From the NCBI RefSeq assembly GCF_047425865.1, contig NZ_CP179735.1: a stretch of DNA of 64,000 bases. The stretch is one strand, 5' to 3'. A program made the translations under genes and the position numbers. Source of the stretch: Macrococcoides equi (GTDB taxonomy: Bacteria > Bacillota > Bacilli > Staphylococcales > Staphylococcaceae). Numbering within the stretch: the first letter of the stretch is position 1; each line of letters opens with the position of its first letter. Below the pieces are notes generated by a model. That model did no database searches, had not been told where the DNA came from, and was given only the letters and a program-made list of their open reading frames with translations. Below are positions 17,996-25,145 of the stretch, in pieces.

Positions 17996-18277
17996 TTAAA
18001 TTTCTTTCGTATCAATGAGCTCCCCTGTATATGCGTCTACAGTAAACTCATAGTTCTTACTCACTGTATTAATGATTCCGCGATATACATGAGCAATCTG
18101 ACCAAATTTTTCTTGTTTTTCAGGTTCATAAATAATCGCTGAACCTGTAACATCGTCAAACTGAGCAACGATTGCTTTTAATAGTTGATTCGGGTGTTGC
18201 ATCGTCATATGATGACGCAACTGATAGGCAATAAATGTGACTACGATAATGGGAAAGATGATTTGATATTTTTTCAT
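17996..18277 (-). CDS. Small membrane-anchored PepSY-like protein
   Basis: A 93-residue protein with one N-terminal membrane segment (IIFPIIVVTFIAY, about 6-18) and an extracytoplasmic domain resembling a PepSY module, ending in YEFTVDAYTGELID, a pattern that closes PepSY repeats. No catalytic residues are seen. PepSY domains are thought to act as inhibitory or binding modules at the cell surface. It is convergent with the preceding lyase gene, with only seven bases between the stops, and divergent from the M42 peptidase gene. Confidence 0.72.
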   Translation of the reverse strand: MKKYQIIFPIIVVTFIAYQLRHHMTMQHPNQLLKAIVAQFDDVTGSAIIYEPEKQEKFGQIAHVYRGIINTVSKNYEFTVDAYTGELIDTKEI

Positions 18278-18366
18278 ATAATGGTTCCTCTCATCGATTT
18301 ACGATAGTTACTTTATATTTTATAATGCTTCAACTTGCTTATATTTTAACATAAGGAGTGAATAAC

Positions 18367-19431
18367 ATGACAGAACAACTCTATCAAACAATAAAAACTT
18401 TAACAGAATTACACGGAGCACCTGGTCATGAACGATTAGTCCGTGATTATCTGCTTCAAAGATTATCACCACTTGCAGATGAAGTCATCCAGGATGGGCT
18501 GGGTGGAGTATTTTTTGTTAAAAAATCACAAGTTGCGAATGCTAAACGCGTGATGATCGCTGCACATATGGATGAAGTAGGTTTTATGATCACTGATATT
18601 ACTGAGAACGGATTGCTTAAATTTACAGCAATCGGTGGCTGGCCGGCAGATGTATTACAAGCACAGAAGATGAAAGTGTTAACGCATAATAATAAAGAGG
18701 TTAGTGGTGTCATTGGAAGTGTACCTGCGCATTTTAGAACCGGTAAAGAGTCAACACCACAAATTAAAGATATGTTACTGGATATAGGTGCTGAAGATAA
18801 GGCAGAAGCATTATCCATGGGCATTCAAGTAGGCGATTCAATTGTACCAGCAGTTGAATTTGAACAATTAACGGATAATAGATTTTTATGTAAAGCGTGG
18901 GATAATCGATACGGTTGTACAATTATCATCGATATTTTTGAACGTCTTAAAGATGTGACATTACCATTTGACTTATATGTTGGCGCTAATGTTCAGGAAG
19001 AAGTAGGCCTGCGTGGCGCTGGGCCATCTACACATATGATTAAGCCGGATCTTGCATTTGTTGTTGATTGTTCACCGGCAAATGATACGGCAGGTAACAA
19101 TGCTAACGGGAAGTTAGGCGAGGGAACTTTAGTCCGCATAATCGATCGTACGATGATTTTAAAGCCATCATTTAAACGATGGCTAGAAGAAATTTATGCA
19201 GCACATGAAATTAAACATCAATACTATACTTCTCCAGGTGGCACAGATGGTGGAGTGATTCATACAGCATTAGAAGGAATTCCGACAGCAGTCATTGGTG
19301 TACCTGCACGTTATATTCATTCGAATCACACAATCTTTGATATACGTGATTATTATGCAGCGCGTGATGGCTTACTGGCGCTACTCAAAGCGACAGATAA
19401 TAATAAAATAGATGAATTAAAAACAAATTAA
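18367..19431 (+). CDS. M42-family aminopeptidase (YtoP type)
   Basis: A 354-residue di-zinc aminopeptidase. Metal ligands and the catalytic glutamate are visible as AAHMDEVG (His67, Asp69), AWDNRYG (Asp179), QEEVGLRGA (Glu211/Glu212), VDCSPA (Asp234) and a C-terminal RYIHSNH histidine. The family includes glutamyl aminopeptidases and de-blocking aminopeptidases, usually forming cytosolic dodecamers. The ATG at 18367 follows AAGGAG by eight bases; an in-frame GTG at 18358 lies within that ribosome site. The gene is followed by its own terminator. Confidence 0.9.
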   Translation: MTEQLYQTIKTLTELHGAPGHERLVRDYLLQRLSPLADEVIQDGLGGVFFVKKSQVANAKRVMIAAHMDEVGFMITDITENGLLKFTAIGGWPADVLQAQKMKVLTHNNKEVSGVIGSVPAHFRTGKESTPQIKDMLLDIGAEDKAEALSMGIQVGDSIVPAVEFEQLTDNRFLCKAWDNRYGCTIIIDIFERLKDVTLPFDLYVGANVQEEVGLRGAGPSTHMIKPDLAFVVDCSPANDTAGNNANGKLGEGTLVRIIDRTMILKPSFKRWLEEIYAAHEIKHQYYTSPGGTDGGVIHTALEGIPTAVIGVPARYIHSNHTIFDIRDYYAARDGLLALLKATDNNKIDELKTN

Positions 19432-19441
19432 GATATTATAT

Positions 19442-19473
19442 AGATGAGGTGATTTTACACTTCATCTTTTTAT
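19442..19473 (+). terminator. Intrinsic terminator after the M42 peptidase
   Basis: AGATGAGGT pairs with ACTTCATCT around a short loop, followed by TTTTAT. Confidence 0.75.
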
Positions 19474-19477
19474 ACAT

Positions 19478-19537
19478 ACTCGGAATCTTTTTATTGACTT
19501 AAAATTAAAATGCTTTAAAATTAAATCTATTCCGAGT
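19478..19537 (+). promoter_or_regulatory. tcyABC promoter bracketed by a 9-bp inverted repeat
   Basis: A promoter is visible as TTGACT (19494-19499) and TAAAAT (19516-19521). It is flanked by ACTCGGAAT (19478-19486) and its exact inverse ATTCCGAGT (19529-19537), the second arm falling at the expected start of transcription. This geometry suits a repressor that bridges or occupies two half-sites. CymR, the cysteine regulator of Firmicutes, is a candidate from the gene content only. Confidence 0.7.
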
Positions 19538-19565
19538 AAATTGATAAGAATAGGAGAATGGGAAA

Positions 19566-20330
19566 ATGAAAAAATTATTTGCATTAGTATTTGCAGCATT
19601 ATTTGTTCTTGCTGCTTGTGGTAACGGTAGTACAGATAAGAAAGATAGTAAAAAAGAAATTATAATTGGTACAGAAGGAACATACGCACCATACACATTC
19701 CATGACAAAGACAATAAGTTAACAGGATTTGATGTTGAAGTTGCAGAAGCAGTGGCAAAAAAAGCTGGTTACAAGGTAAAATTTGTTGAAACACAATGGG
19801 ATTCAATGTTCTCTGGGTTAAATTCAGGTCGTTTTGATACAATTGCTAACCAGGTAGGTATAGATGCTGAGCGTAAGAAAAAATATAATTTCTCTAAACC
19901 TTATACTTATACACATGGTGTATTAGTAACACGTAAAAATTCAGATATTAAATCATTTGATGATGTTAAAGGAAAAGACTTAGCTCAAACATTAACATCA
20001 AACTATGGTAAATTAGCAAAAGAAAAAGGCGCTAAAGTGACTTCAGTAGAAGGATTTAACCAAGCGATGGAAATGGTATTATCTAATCGTGTTGAAGGAA
20101 CATTCAATGATAAAATTTCAGTATTAGATTATTTAAAACAAAAGAAAAATGCTGATATTAAAATGGTTGAAGGTAATGCCGAAAAAACTCAGTCTGGATT
20201 TGTATTCACTAAGAAGACTGATAAAAAAGTGATTGAAGATTTCAATAAAGCACTCGATGCATTGCAAAAAGACGGTACAATGAAAAAAATCAGTAAAAAA
20301 TGGTTCGGTGAAGATGTCACTCGTCCTTAA
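19566..20330 (+). CDS. tcyA: Amino-acid (probably cystine) ABC transporter substrate-binding lipoprotein
   Basis: A 254-residue lipoprotein. The signal peptide ends in the lipobox LAAC with Cys18 as the lipidated residue. The mature chain is a type II periplasmic-binding fold of SBP family 3. The segments GTEGTYAPYTF, TGFDVEVAEAV, ETQWDSMFSGL, ANQVGI and ERKKKYNFSKPY closely follow the cystine-binding proteins TcyA/TcyJ/FliY. Cystine is therefore the likely ligand, but other polar amino acids are possible. It is the first gene of a three-gene operon with its permease and ATPase. Confidence 0.85.
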   Translation: MKKLFALVFAALFVLAACGNGSTDKKDSKKEIIIGTEGTYAPYTFHDKDNKLTGFDVEVAEAVAKKAGYKVKFVETQWDSMFSGLNSGRFDTIANQVGIDAERKKKYNFSKPYTYTHGVLVTRKNSDIKSFDDVKGKDLAQTLTSNYGKLAKEKGAKVTSVEGFNQAMEMVLSNRVEGTFNDKISVLDYLKQKKNADIKMVEGNAEKTQSGFVFTKKTDKKVIEDFNKALDALQKDGTMKKISKKWFGEDVTRP

Positions 20331-21033
20331 TGAAGAAATGTCACATGCCCTGAATGCAGCGGCTCAAGCTTTTGAGCCTATGCTTTGGGGTTTAGTCAAA
20401 TATTCGATTCCGATTGCGATTGTTACATTCATACTCGGATTTATTATTGCAGTGTTTACAGCATTAGCACGTATTTCAAATAATAAATTATTACGTATTC
20501 CAGCACGAGTATATGTATCAATATTTCGTGGTACACCTATGCTTGTACAGATGTTTATTATCTTTTTCGGTATCCCTGAAATCGGCCGTCTGATTACTGG
20601 GGATCCGGATCAGGCATTTAAATTAGGGTCAATTACTGCTGCAATCATCTCATTAAGTTTAAATGTTGGAGCATACGGATCTGAAATTATTCGTGGAGGA
20701 ATTTTATCGGTTCCGCATGGTCAGACTGAAGCGGCATATTCAATAGGAATGAGCCCGAAGAAGACGATGCAACGCATAATTATGCCTCAAGCGATTCGTA
20801 TTGCAACACCAGCTTTAGGTAATACTTTTTTAAGTTTAATCAAAGATACGTCATTACTAGGATATATCTTAGTGGCTGAAATGTTCCGTAATGCACAACA
20901 AGTAGCCTCAACAACTTATGAGTTCTTATCAATTTATACATTAGTCGCATTAATGTATTGGGTAGTATGCTTTATTGTGTCAATCTTACAAGGCATCTAC
21001 GAATCAAAGGTTGAAAGGAAGTATCAACGATGA
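20314..21033 (+). CDS. tcyB: Amino-acid (cystine) ABC transporter permease
   Basis: A His/Glu/Gln-type ABC permease of about 239 residues with five membrane segments. The EAA-like cytoplasmic motif is GQTEAAYSIGMSPKKTMQRIIMPQA, which contacts the ATPase. The best start is uncertain: the ATG at 20314 overlaps tcyA by 17 bases and has a weak GGTGAAG site, while GTG at 20308 and ATG at 20338 are alternatives. The first membrane segment begins after all three, so function is not affected by the choice. Confidence 0.88.
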   Translation: MSLVLNEEMSHALNAAAQAFEPMLWGLVKYSIPIAIVTFILGFIIAVFTALARISNNKLLRIPARVYVSIFRGTPMLVQMFIIFFGIPEIGRLITGDPDQAFKLGSITAAIISLSLNVGAYGSEIIRGGILSVPHGQTEAAYSIGMSPKKTMQRIIMPQAIRIATPALGNTFLSLIKDTSLLGYILVAEMFRNAQQVASTTYEFLSIYTLVALMYWVVCFIVSILQGIYESKVERKYQR

Positions 21034-21758
21034 TTTCAATACAAAATTTAATGAAAAAGTTCGGTGAGAAAACTGTCTTAGAAGATATCGACCTTGAGGT
21101 AGCAAATGGTGAAGTAGTAGTATTGATCGGTCGAAGTGGTTCGGGTAAGACTACATTACTCCGCACGATGAATGCACTTGAAATTCCTACATCGGGCACT
21201 GTATCTGTTGATGGTGTATCATATACTGCAAAAGATAAAAAGTCACAAGTAGCAGTGCGTAAAAAAACAGGCATGGTCTTTCAAAACTTTCAGTTATTCC
21301 CGCATATGACCGCACTTGAAAATGTCATGGAAGGATTAGTTCAGGTAAAAGGTATGAGTAAATCAGAAGCCGAAAAAGTTGCGCTTACCTTACTTGAAAA
21401 AGTTGATCTATTGCATGTGAAAGATCAATATCCGATCTCTCTATCCGGTGGACAACAACAACGTGTCGGTATTGCAAGAGCATTAGCGATGAATCCAAAA
21501 GTTATGCTCTTTGATGAACCGACATCAGCACTTGATCCTGAACTTGTACAGGATGTTCTGAAAGTAATTAAGGATTTAAGAAATGAAGGAATGACGATGG
21601 TTATCGTGACCCATGAGATGGCATTTGCACGAAGTGTTGCAGATAAAGTTGCTTTTATTCATAACGGACGTATCGAAGAAATTGATCATCCTGAACAGAT
21701 TTTCACAAATCCAAAGTCTGAACATTTGCGTCGTTTCTTGAATATCATTTCTATTTAA
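21030..21758 (+). CDS. tcyC: Amino-acid (cystine) ABC transporter ATP-binding protein
   Basis: A 242-residue ABC ATPase of the polar amino acid class. Walker A is G34-R-S-G-S-G-K-T41, the signature is LSGGQQQR, Walker B is VMLFDEPTSALDP, and the H-loop is IVTHEM. It overlaps the permease by four bases (ATGA) and completes the tcyABC operon, which a hairpin then terminates. It powers import by ATP hydrolysis at the inner face of the membrane. Confidence 0.92.
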   Translation: MISIQNLMKKFGEKTVLEDIDLEVANGEVVVLIGRSGSGKTTLLRTMNALEIPTSGTVSVDGVSYTAKDKKSQVAVRKKTGMVFQNFQLFPHMTALENVMEGLVQVKGMSKSEAEKVALTLLEKVDLLHVKDQYPISLSGGQQQRVGIARALAMNPKVMLFDEPTSALDPELVQDVLKVIKDLRNEGMTMVIVTHEMAFARSVADKVAFIHNGRIEEIDHPEQIFTNPKSEHLRRFLNIISI

Positions 21759-21795
21759 TGCAAGTAGTCTATTTAACTCAATAAAGAATTTTTTA

Positions 21796-21824
21796 TGACC
21801 AGATAATCCATCTGGTCTTTTTTT
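21796..21824 (+). terminator. Intrinsic terminator after tcyABC
   Basis: GACCAGAT pairs perfectly with ATCTGGTC around AATCC, followed by eight T. Confidence 0.92.
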
Positions 21825-21951
21825 GTATCACCAGAAAGTAGTAGACGTAAAAATAAGGAGCACGATATAACTAAAATAAAAATTAAACACATATTCCATT
21901 TCAAAGTAAATATGCTATGATAGTGAAAATGACTTTAAAGGGGAGAATAGT

Positions 21952-22950
21952 TTGAAAGCATTACTGAAACGATGGTTCGTTGACGGAATGAGTTTCATGG
22001 CTTTAGGTTTATTCTGTTCATTAATTATTGGTCTTATATTAGAAACTTTGGGTACAGAACTTAAGCCATTTGTCGACACATCATTACTCATTGATATCGG
22101 AAAACTTGCGAAACTTTATACTGGTGCTGCAGTAGGTGTTGCAGTTGCCTTTGGTCTCGGAGCTAAGCCGATGGTTATTTTTGCGAGTGCTATTACCGGC
22201 ATGTATGGATACGAACAGGGAGGTGCAGCAGGGACTTATGTTGTGAGTCTCGCAACTTCAGAACTCGGAAGATTCTATAGTGGTAAAACGAAGATAGATA
22301 TTATTTTAACACCGTTACTTACATTAGTAATCGGTGCATTGATTGGGAAATTAGTAGGACCTTTCATCCAGACATTTATGTTATCTTTAGGAGAATTTAT
22401 CTCATTTGCAACAGATCAACAACCATTACTTATGGGGATACTCGTGTCTCTTATCTTTGGATTAACTTTATCAAGTCCAATATCAAGTGCTGCATTAGCA
22501 TTAATGCTTGGTATCAATGGTACAGCAGCAGCTGCTGCGACGATTGGCTGTTGTTGTCATATGATTGGATTTGCAGTGACGAGCTTTAAAGATAATGGTA
22601 TTCAAGGATTGATCGCACATGGTATCGGCACAAGTAAAATACAAATCCCTAACTACATGCTACATCCATTTATATTAGTCCCACCAGTAATTGCGAGTAT
22701 TATCACGGCACCGTTAATGACGCTATTATGGCCGATGAAAAATGTAGCAGCTGGTGCTGGAATGGGAACGAGTGGATTTGTCGGGCAGATCATGACAATA
22801 AAAACGATGGGAAGCAGTGTAACTACATGGCTACAAATGGGAGTGTTTCACTTTCTGTTACCTGGTGTTATCAGTTATATTGTATATGTAATGCTTAAAA
22901 GAGCTAATATTATTAAAGATGGTCAACAGAAAATCAATACAGGAGGATAA
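21952..22950 (+). CDS. PfoR-like PTS_EIIC_2 family membrane protein
   Basis: A 332-residue polytopic membrane protein of the PTS_EIIC_2 (PfoR-like) family, with about eight to ten hydrophobic segments and conserved GIGTSKIQIPNYMLHP and GAGMGTSGFVGQ motifs. It lacks EIIA and EIIB domains and any phosphorylation histidine or cysteine motif I can recognise, so sugar uptake by a normal PTS route is unlikely. A Cys-Cys-Cys-His cluster (GCCCHMIG, near 200) stands out. The start is TTG at 21952, with AAGGGGAGA seven bases upstream. Its stop lies just before the thioredoxin gene, so the two may be co-transcribed. Confidence 0.8.
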   Translation: MKALLKRWFVDGMSFMALGLFCSLIIGLILETLGTELKPFVDTSLLIDIGKLAKLYTGAAVGVAVAFGLGAKPMVIFASAITGMYGYEQGGAAGTYVVSLATSELGRFYSGKTKIDIILTPLLTLVIGALIGKLVGPFIQTFMLSLGEFISFATDQQPLLMGILVSLIFGLTLSSPISSAALALMLGINGTAAAAATIGCCCHMIGFAVTSFKDNGIQGLIAHGIGTSKIQIPNYMLHPFILVPPVIASIITAPLMTLLWPMKNVAAGAGMGTSGFVGQIMTIKTMGSSVTTWLQMGVFHFLLPGVISYIVYVMLKRANIIKDGQQKINTGG

Positions 22951-22954
22951 AATA

Positions 22955-23263
22955 ATGAAAAAAATAGAAAACGTAGAAATGTTTAGAGAAGCAATACAAT
23001 CACCTACAATTGTAATGTTTACGGCTGGATGGTGTCCGGATTGTCATTTTATAGATCCGTTGATGCCGGAAATTGAAGCAGAAAACAAAGACTATCAGTT
23101 TATCTCGATTGACCGCGATGCATTTATTGATTTAGCGGTGGAGTATGAAGTGATGGGTATACCTAGCTTTATTGCTTTTAAAGATTCAGAAGTTATTGGA
23201 CGTTTTGTATCAAAGGATAGAAAAACAAAAGAACAGGTGAATGAATTTATTCAGTCACTTTAA
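22955..23263 (+). CDS. Thioredoxin-family protein YtpP
   Basis: A 102-residue thioredoxin fold with the redox motif W26-C-P-D-C30 and a cis-proline segment (MGIPSF). The Pro-Asp dipeptide between the cysteines differs from the Gly-Pro of classical thioredoxin, and suggests a specialised partner. The ATG at 22955 is chosen because AGGAGG lies eight bases upstream; an in-frame upstream start lies within the preceding gene. It is followed by DUF1444 and YtpR genes, the same order as ytpPQR in Bacillus. Confidence 0.88.
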   Translation: MKKIENVEMFREAIQSPTIVMFTAGWCPDCHFIDPLMPEIEAENKDYQFISIDRDAFIDLAVEYEVMGIPSFIAFKDSEVIGRFVSKDRKTKEQVNEFIQSL

Positions 23264-23267
23264 TACT

Positions 23268-23300
23268 TAAATCTCCCTAAAATTTAGGGAGAATTTTTTT
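23268..23300 (+). terminator. Intrinsic terminator after ytpP
   Basis: TCTCCCTAAA pairs with TTTAGGGAGA with almost no loop beyond the AT centre, followed by seven T. Confidence 0.88.
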
Positions 23301-23334
23301 GTTTTCTTTATGTTTTACGGACCTGAACGCAAGT

Positions 23335-23464
23335 TCGACAGCCTCTAAACGGCGTCTCAAATGCTGTCGCTCATTAAACTTCAAAAATCCACTGAAATCA
23401 AAGAGCGATTTCATGTGGATTTTCTCCAGTTTAAGCGCGCCAAAACGCATTGTCGACAGCCTCT
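23335..23464. repeat. Unidentified structured element with 12-bp direct repeats
   Basis: TCGACAGCCTCT occurs at 23335-23346 and again at 23453-23464. Between them lies a long imperfect hairpin, 23376-23432: AAACT with AGTTT outside, AAAATCCAC with GTGGATTTT, and GAAATC with GATTTC around AAAGAGC. A GCTGTCG at 23363-23369 also inverts the repeat core. It looks like a non-coding mobile or regulatory repeat, not a gene. A 69-codon open frame across it has no support. Confidence 0.7.
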
Positions 23465-23543
23465 GCTTTAATACCTTTAATTTTTATTGTACAATGAGGG
23501 TTATGTGAGAATGCTACGTTTGTAAGATTAAAGGAGTGAGAAT

Positions 23544-24410
23544 GTGAATGTTTTTGAAATAAGAGATCGATTGATTGAATCATTAGATGCATCGATCGTT
23601 TCTACAAAGTTTGACCGTAAAGAAGAAACGTTACGTGTTGAACGTCTTGATAATCATAAAGGTTTAACGATTAAGCTTGCACCTGTTGCAGCTAAATATA
23701 AAGAGAAAAATGAGCAAATTATAGATGAGGTTCTGTACTATATCAATGAAACAATTCAAGCGATGGGGAATACGTCATTACCAAGTGGTGCGAAGATTAT
23801 GCCGGTCATTCGTTCAACGAGTTTCCCGAAAGAACAAAATGATGTGCCTTTCCTAATTTCTGAACATACTGCTGAAACGAATATTTACTATGCGATAGAC
23901 CTAGGTAAGACGTATCGCTTAATTGATTCAGAAGTGATAAAGGAACTTGAAATTGATGAACAGCATATTAAAGAACAAGCGTTGTTTAATGTACAAGGTT
24001 TAAAAGCGTCATTTAAGACGGATGTTGTTGCCGGCAATACTTTTTATTTCTTCAATGCAAATGATGGCTACGATGCAAGCAGAATTTTAAATAAACAGTT
24101 GCTGAAAGATTTTGATGAACGTATTACAGGAGATATGCTCGTTGCAACACCTCATGCGGATGTGTTGATTATTGCTGATATCCAAAATGAAAACGGATAT
24201 GACGTTTTGGCACAGATGACGATGTCATTCTTTGCAAATGGATTAGTTCCGATAACGTCTCTTTCTTTTCAATATAAAGAAGGTCAGTTAACCCCAGTAT
24301 TTATTTTAGGTAAGAATAATGCTAAACGTGATCAGCAGGCCATTCAGCGTATAGAAAAGAATCGTCAGAAATTCATGAAAGAAAAAAAGGAAAAGCATGA
24401 GGGTGAATAA
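23544..24410 (+). CDS. DUF1444 family protein (YtpQ)
   Basis: A 288-residue cytosolic protein of the DUF1444/YtpQ family, recognised from its N-terminal RDRLIE/REERL-like segments and its place between YtpP and YtpR. The start is GTG at 23544, with AAGGAGTG seven bases upstream; the nearest ATG codons are out of frame. The last 25 residues are strongly basic and helical. No catalytic motif is visible and the function is unknown. A weak AT-rich hairpin follows at about 24424-24450. Confidence 0.8.
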   Translation: MNVFEIRDRLIESLDASIVSTKFDRKEETLRVERLDNHKGLTIKLAPVAAKYKEKNEQIIDEVLYYINETIQAMGNTSLPSGAKIMPVIRSTSFPKEQNDVPFLISEHTAETNIYYAIDLGKTYRLIDSEVIKELEIDEQHIKEQALFNVQGLKASFKTDVVAGNTFYFFNANDGYDASRILNKQLLKDFDERITGDMLVATPHADVLIIADIQNENGYDVLAQMTMSFFANGLVPITSLSFQYKEGQLTPVFILGKNNAKRDQQAIQRIEKNRQKFMKEKKEKHEGE

Positions 24411-24538
24411 AAAATAAATAAATGAAAATATATTGAGTGTAATATTTTCTTTATTTTTAAATGTTTTTTTAAGAAAATCGAAGCAATAAAGCATATAATA
24501 GAAAAAGAATAATAAAACAGACCAGAAGGAGCAATCAC

Positions 24539-25135
24539 ATGAATATTTTTTATAATAAAATTGTTGGAGATTATTTATTTATCACTTTAGAGCCGGTAGA
24601 TGGCCCGTTTGAATATACTACAAATGGTGATATCATCACGATTAAAAAAGATGGTAAAGTTGTTGGTTATAATGTCAGTGGTGTGGAGTCATTAGAGTTA
24701 GATGCCAATGGTCAAGTGAAGTTAACAGAAGATTTAATGACAAAAATCAATGACCTATTAGTTCAAAAGGGATTAGAAGCACCGCTAGAAGTGGACTTAT
24801 CACCAAAGTTTGTCGTTGGTTATGTAGAGACGTGTGAGAAACATCCTGATGCTGATAAGTTAAACATTACAACTGTAGATGTAGGTACAGAAAAATTACA
24901 AATCGTATGTGGGGCGAAAAATATCGCACAAGGTCAAAAGGTTGTCGTAGCTAAAGTTGGAGCTGTCATGCCAAGTGGTATGCAGATAAAAGATGCAGAA
25001 CTGCGCGGAGTACCCTCAAAAGGGATGATTTGTTCGGAACGTGAACTTGGGCTGACTGATTCTGAAGAGAAAAAAGGTATTTTAGTATTAGACGATTCAC
25101 GTCAAATTGGCGAAGACTTCTTCAAAGCAGAATAG
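24539..25135 (+). CDS. YtpR family tRNA-binding-domain protein
   Basis: A 198-residue protein with an N-terminal DUF4479 region (about 1-88) and a C-terminal OB-fold of the tRNA_bind (EMAP/PheT-like) class, with VGYVETCEKHPDADKLNITTVDVG, IVCGAKNIAQGQKVVVAKVGAVMP and GVPSKGMICSERELG segments. The fold suggests RNA binding; a partner enzyme is unknown. AGAAGGAGC lies before the ATG. The sftA gene begins ten bases after the stop, so they are likely co-transcribed. Confidence 0.88.
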   Translation: MNIFYNKIVGDYLFITLEPVDGPFEYTTNGDIITIKKDGKVVGYNVSGVESLELDANGQVKLTEDLMTKINDLLVQKGLEAPLEVDLSPKFVVGYVETCEKHPDADKLNITTVDVGTEKLQIVCGAKNIAQGQKVVVAKVGAVMPSGMQIKDAELRGVPSKGMICSERELGLTDSEEKKGILVLDDSRQIGEDFFKAE

Positions 25136-25145
25136 GGTGAAGTAT

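Noticed and set aside
18456..18824. A 122-codon minus-strand frame inside the M42 peptidase gene
   Set aside because: It is a shadow of a well-conserved enzyme, with no ribosome site and no domain.
23299..23508. A 69-codon plus-strand open frame
   Set aside because: It runs through the ytpP terminator tail and the hairpin element, has no ribosome site, and its composition is unlike the neighbours.
25107..25145. Upstream start of sftA at 25107
   Set aside because: It lies inside ytpR and lacks a ribosome site; the ATG at 25146 follows AGGGTGAAG.
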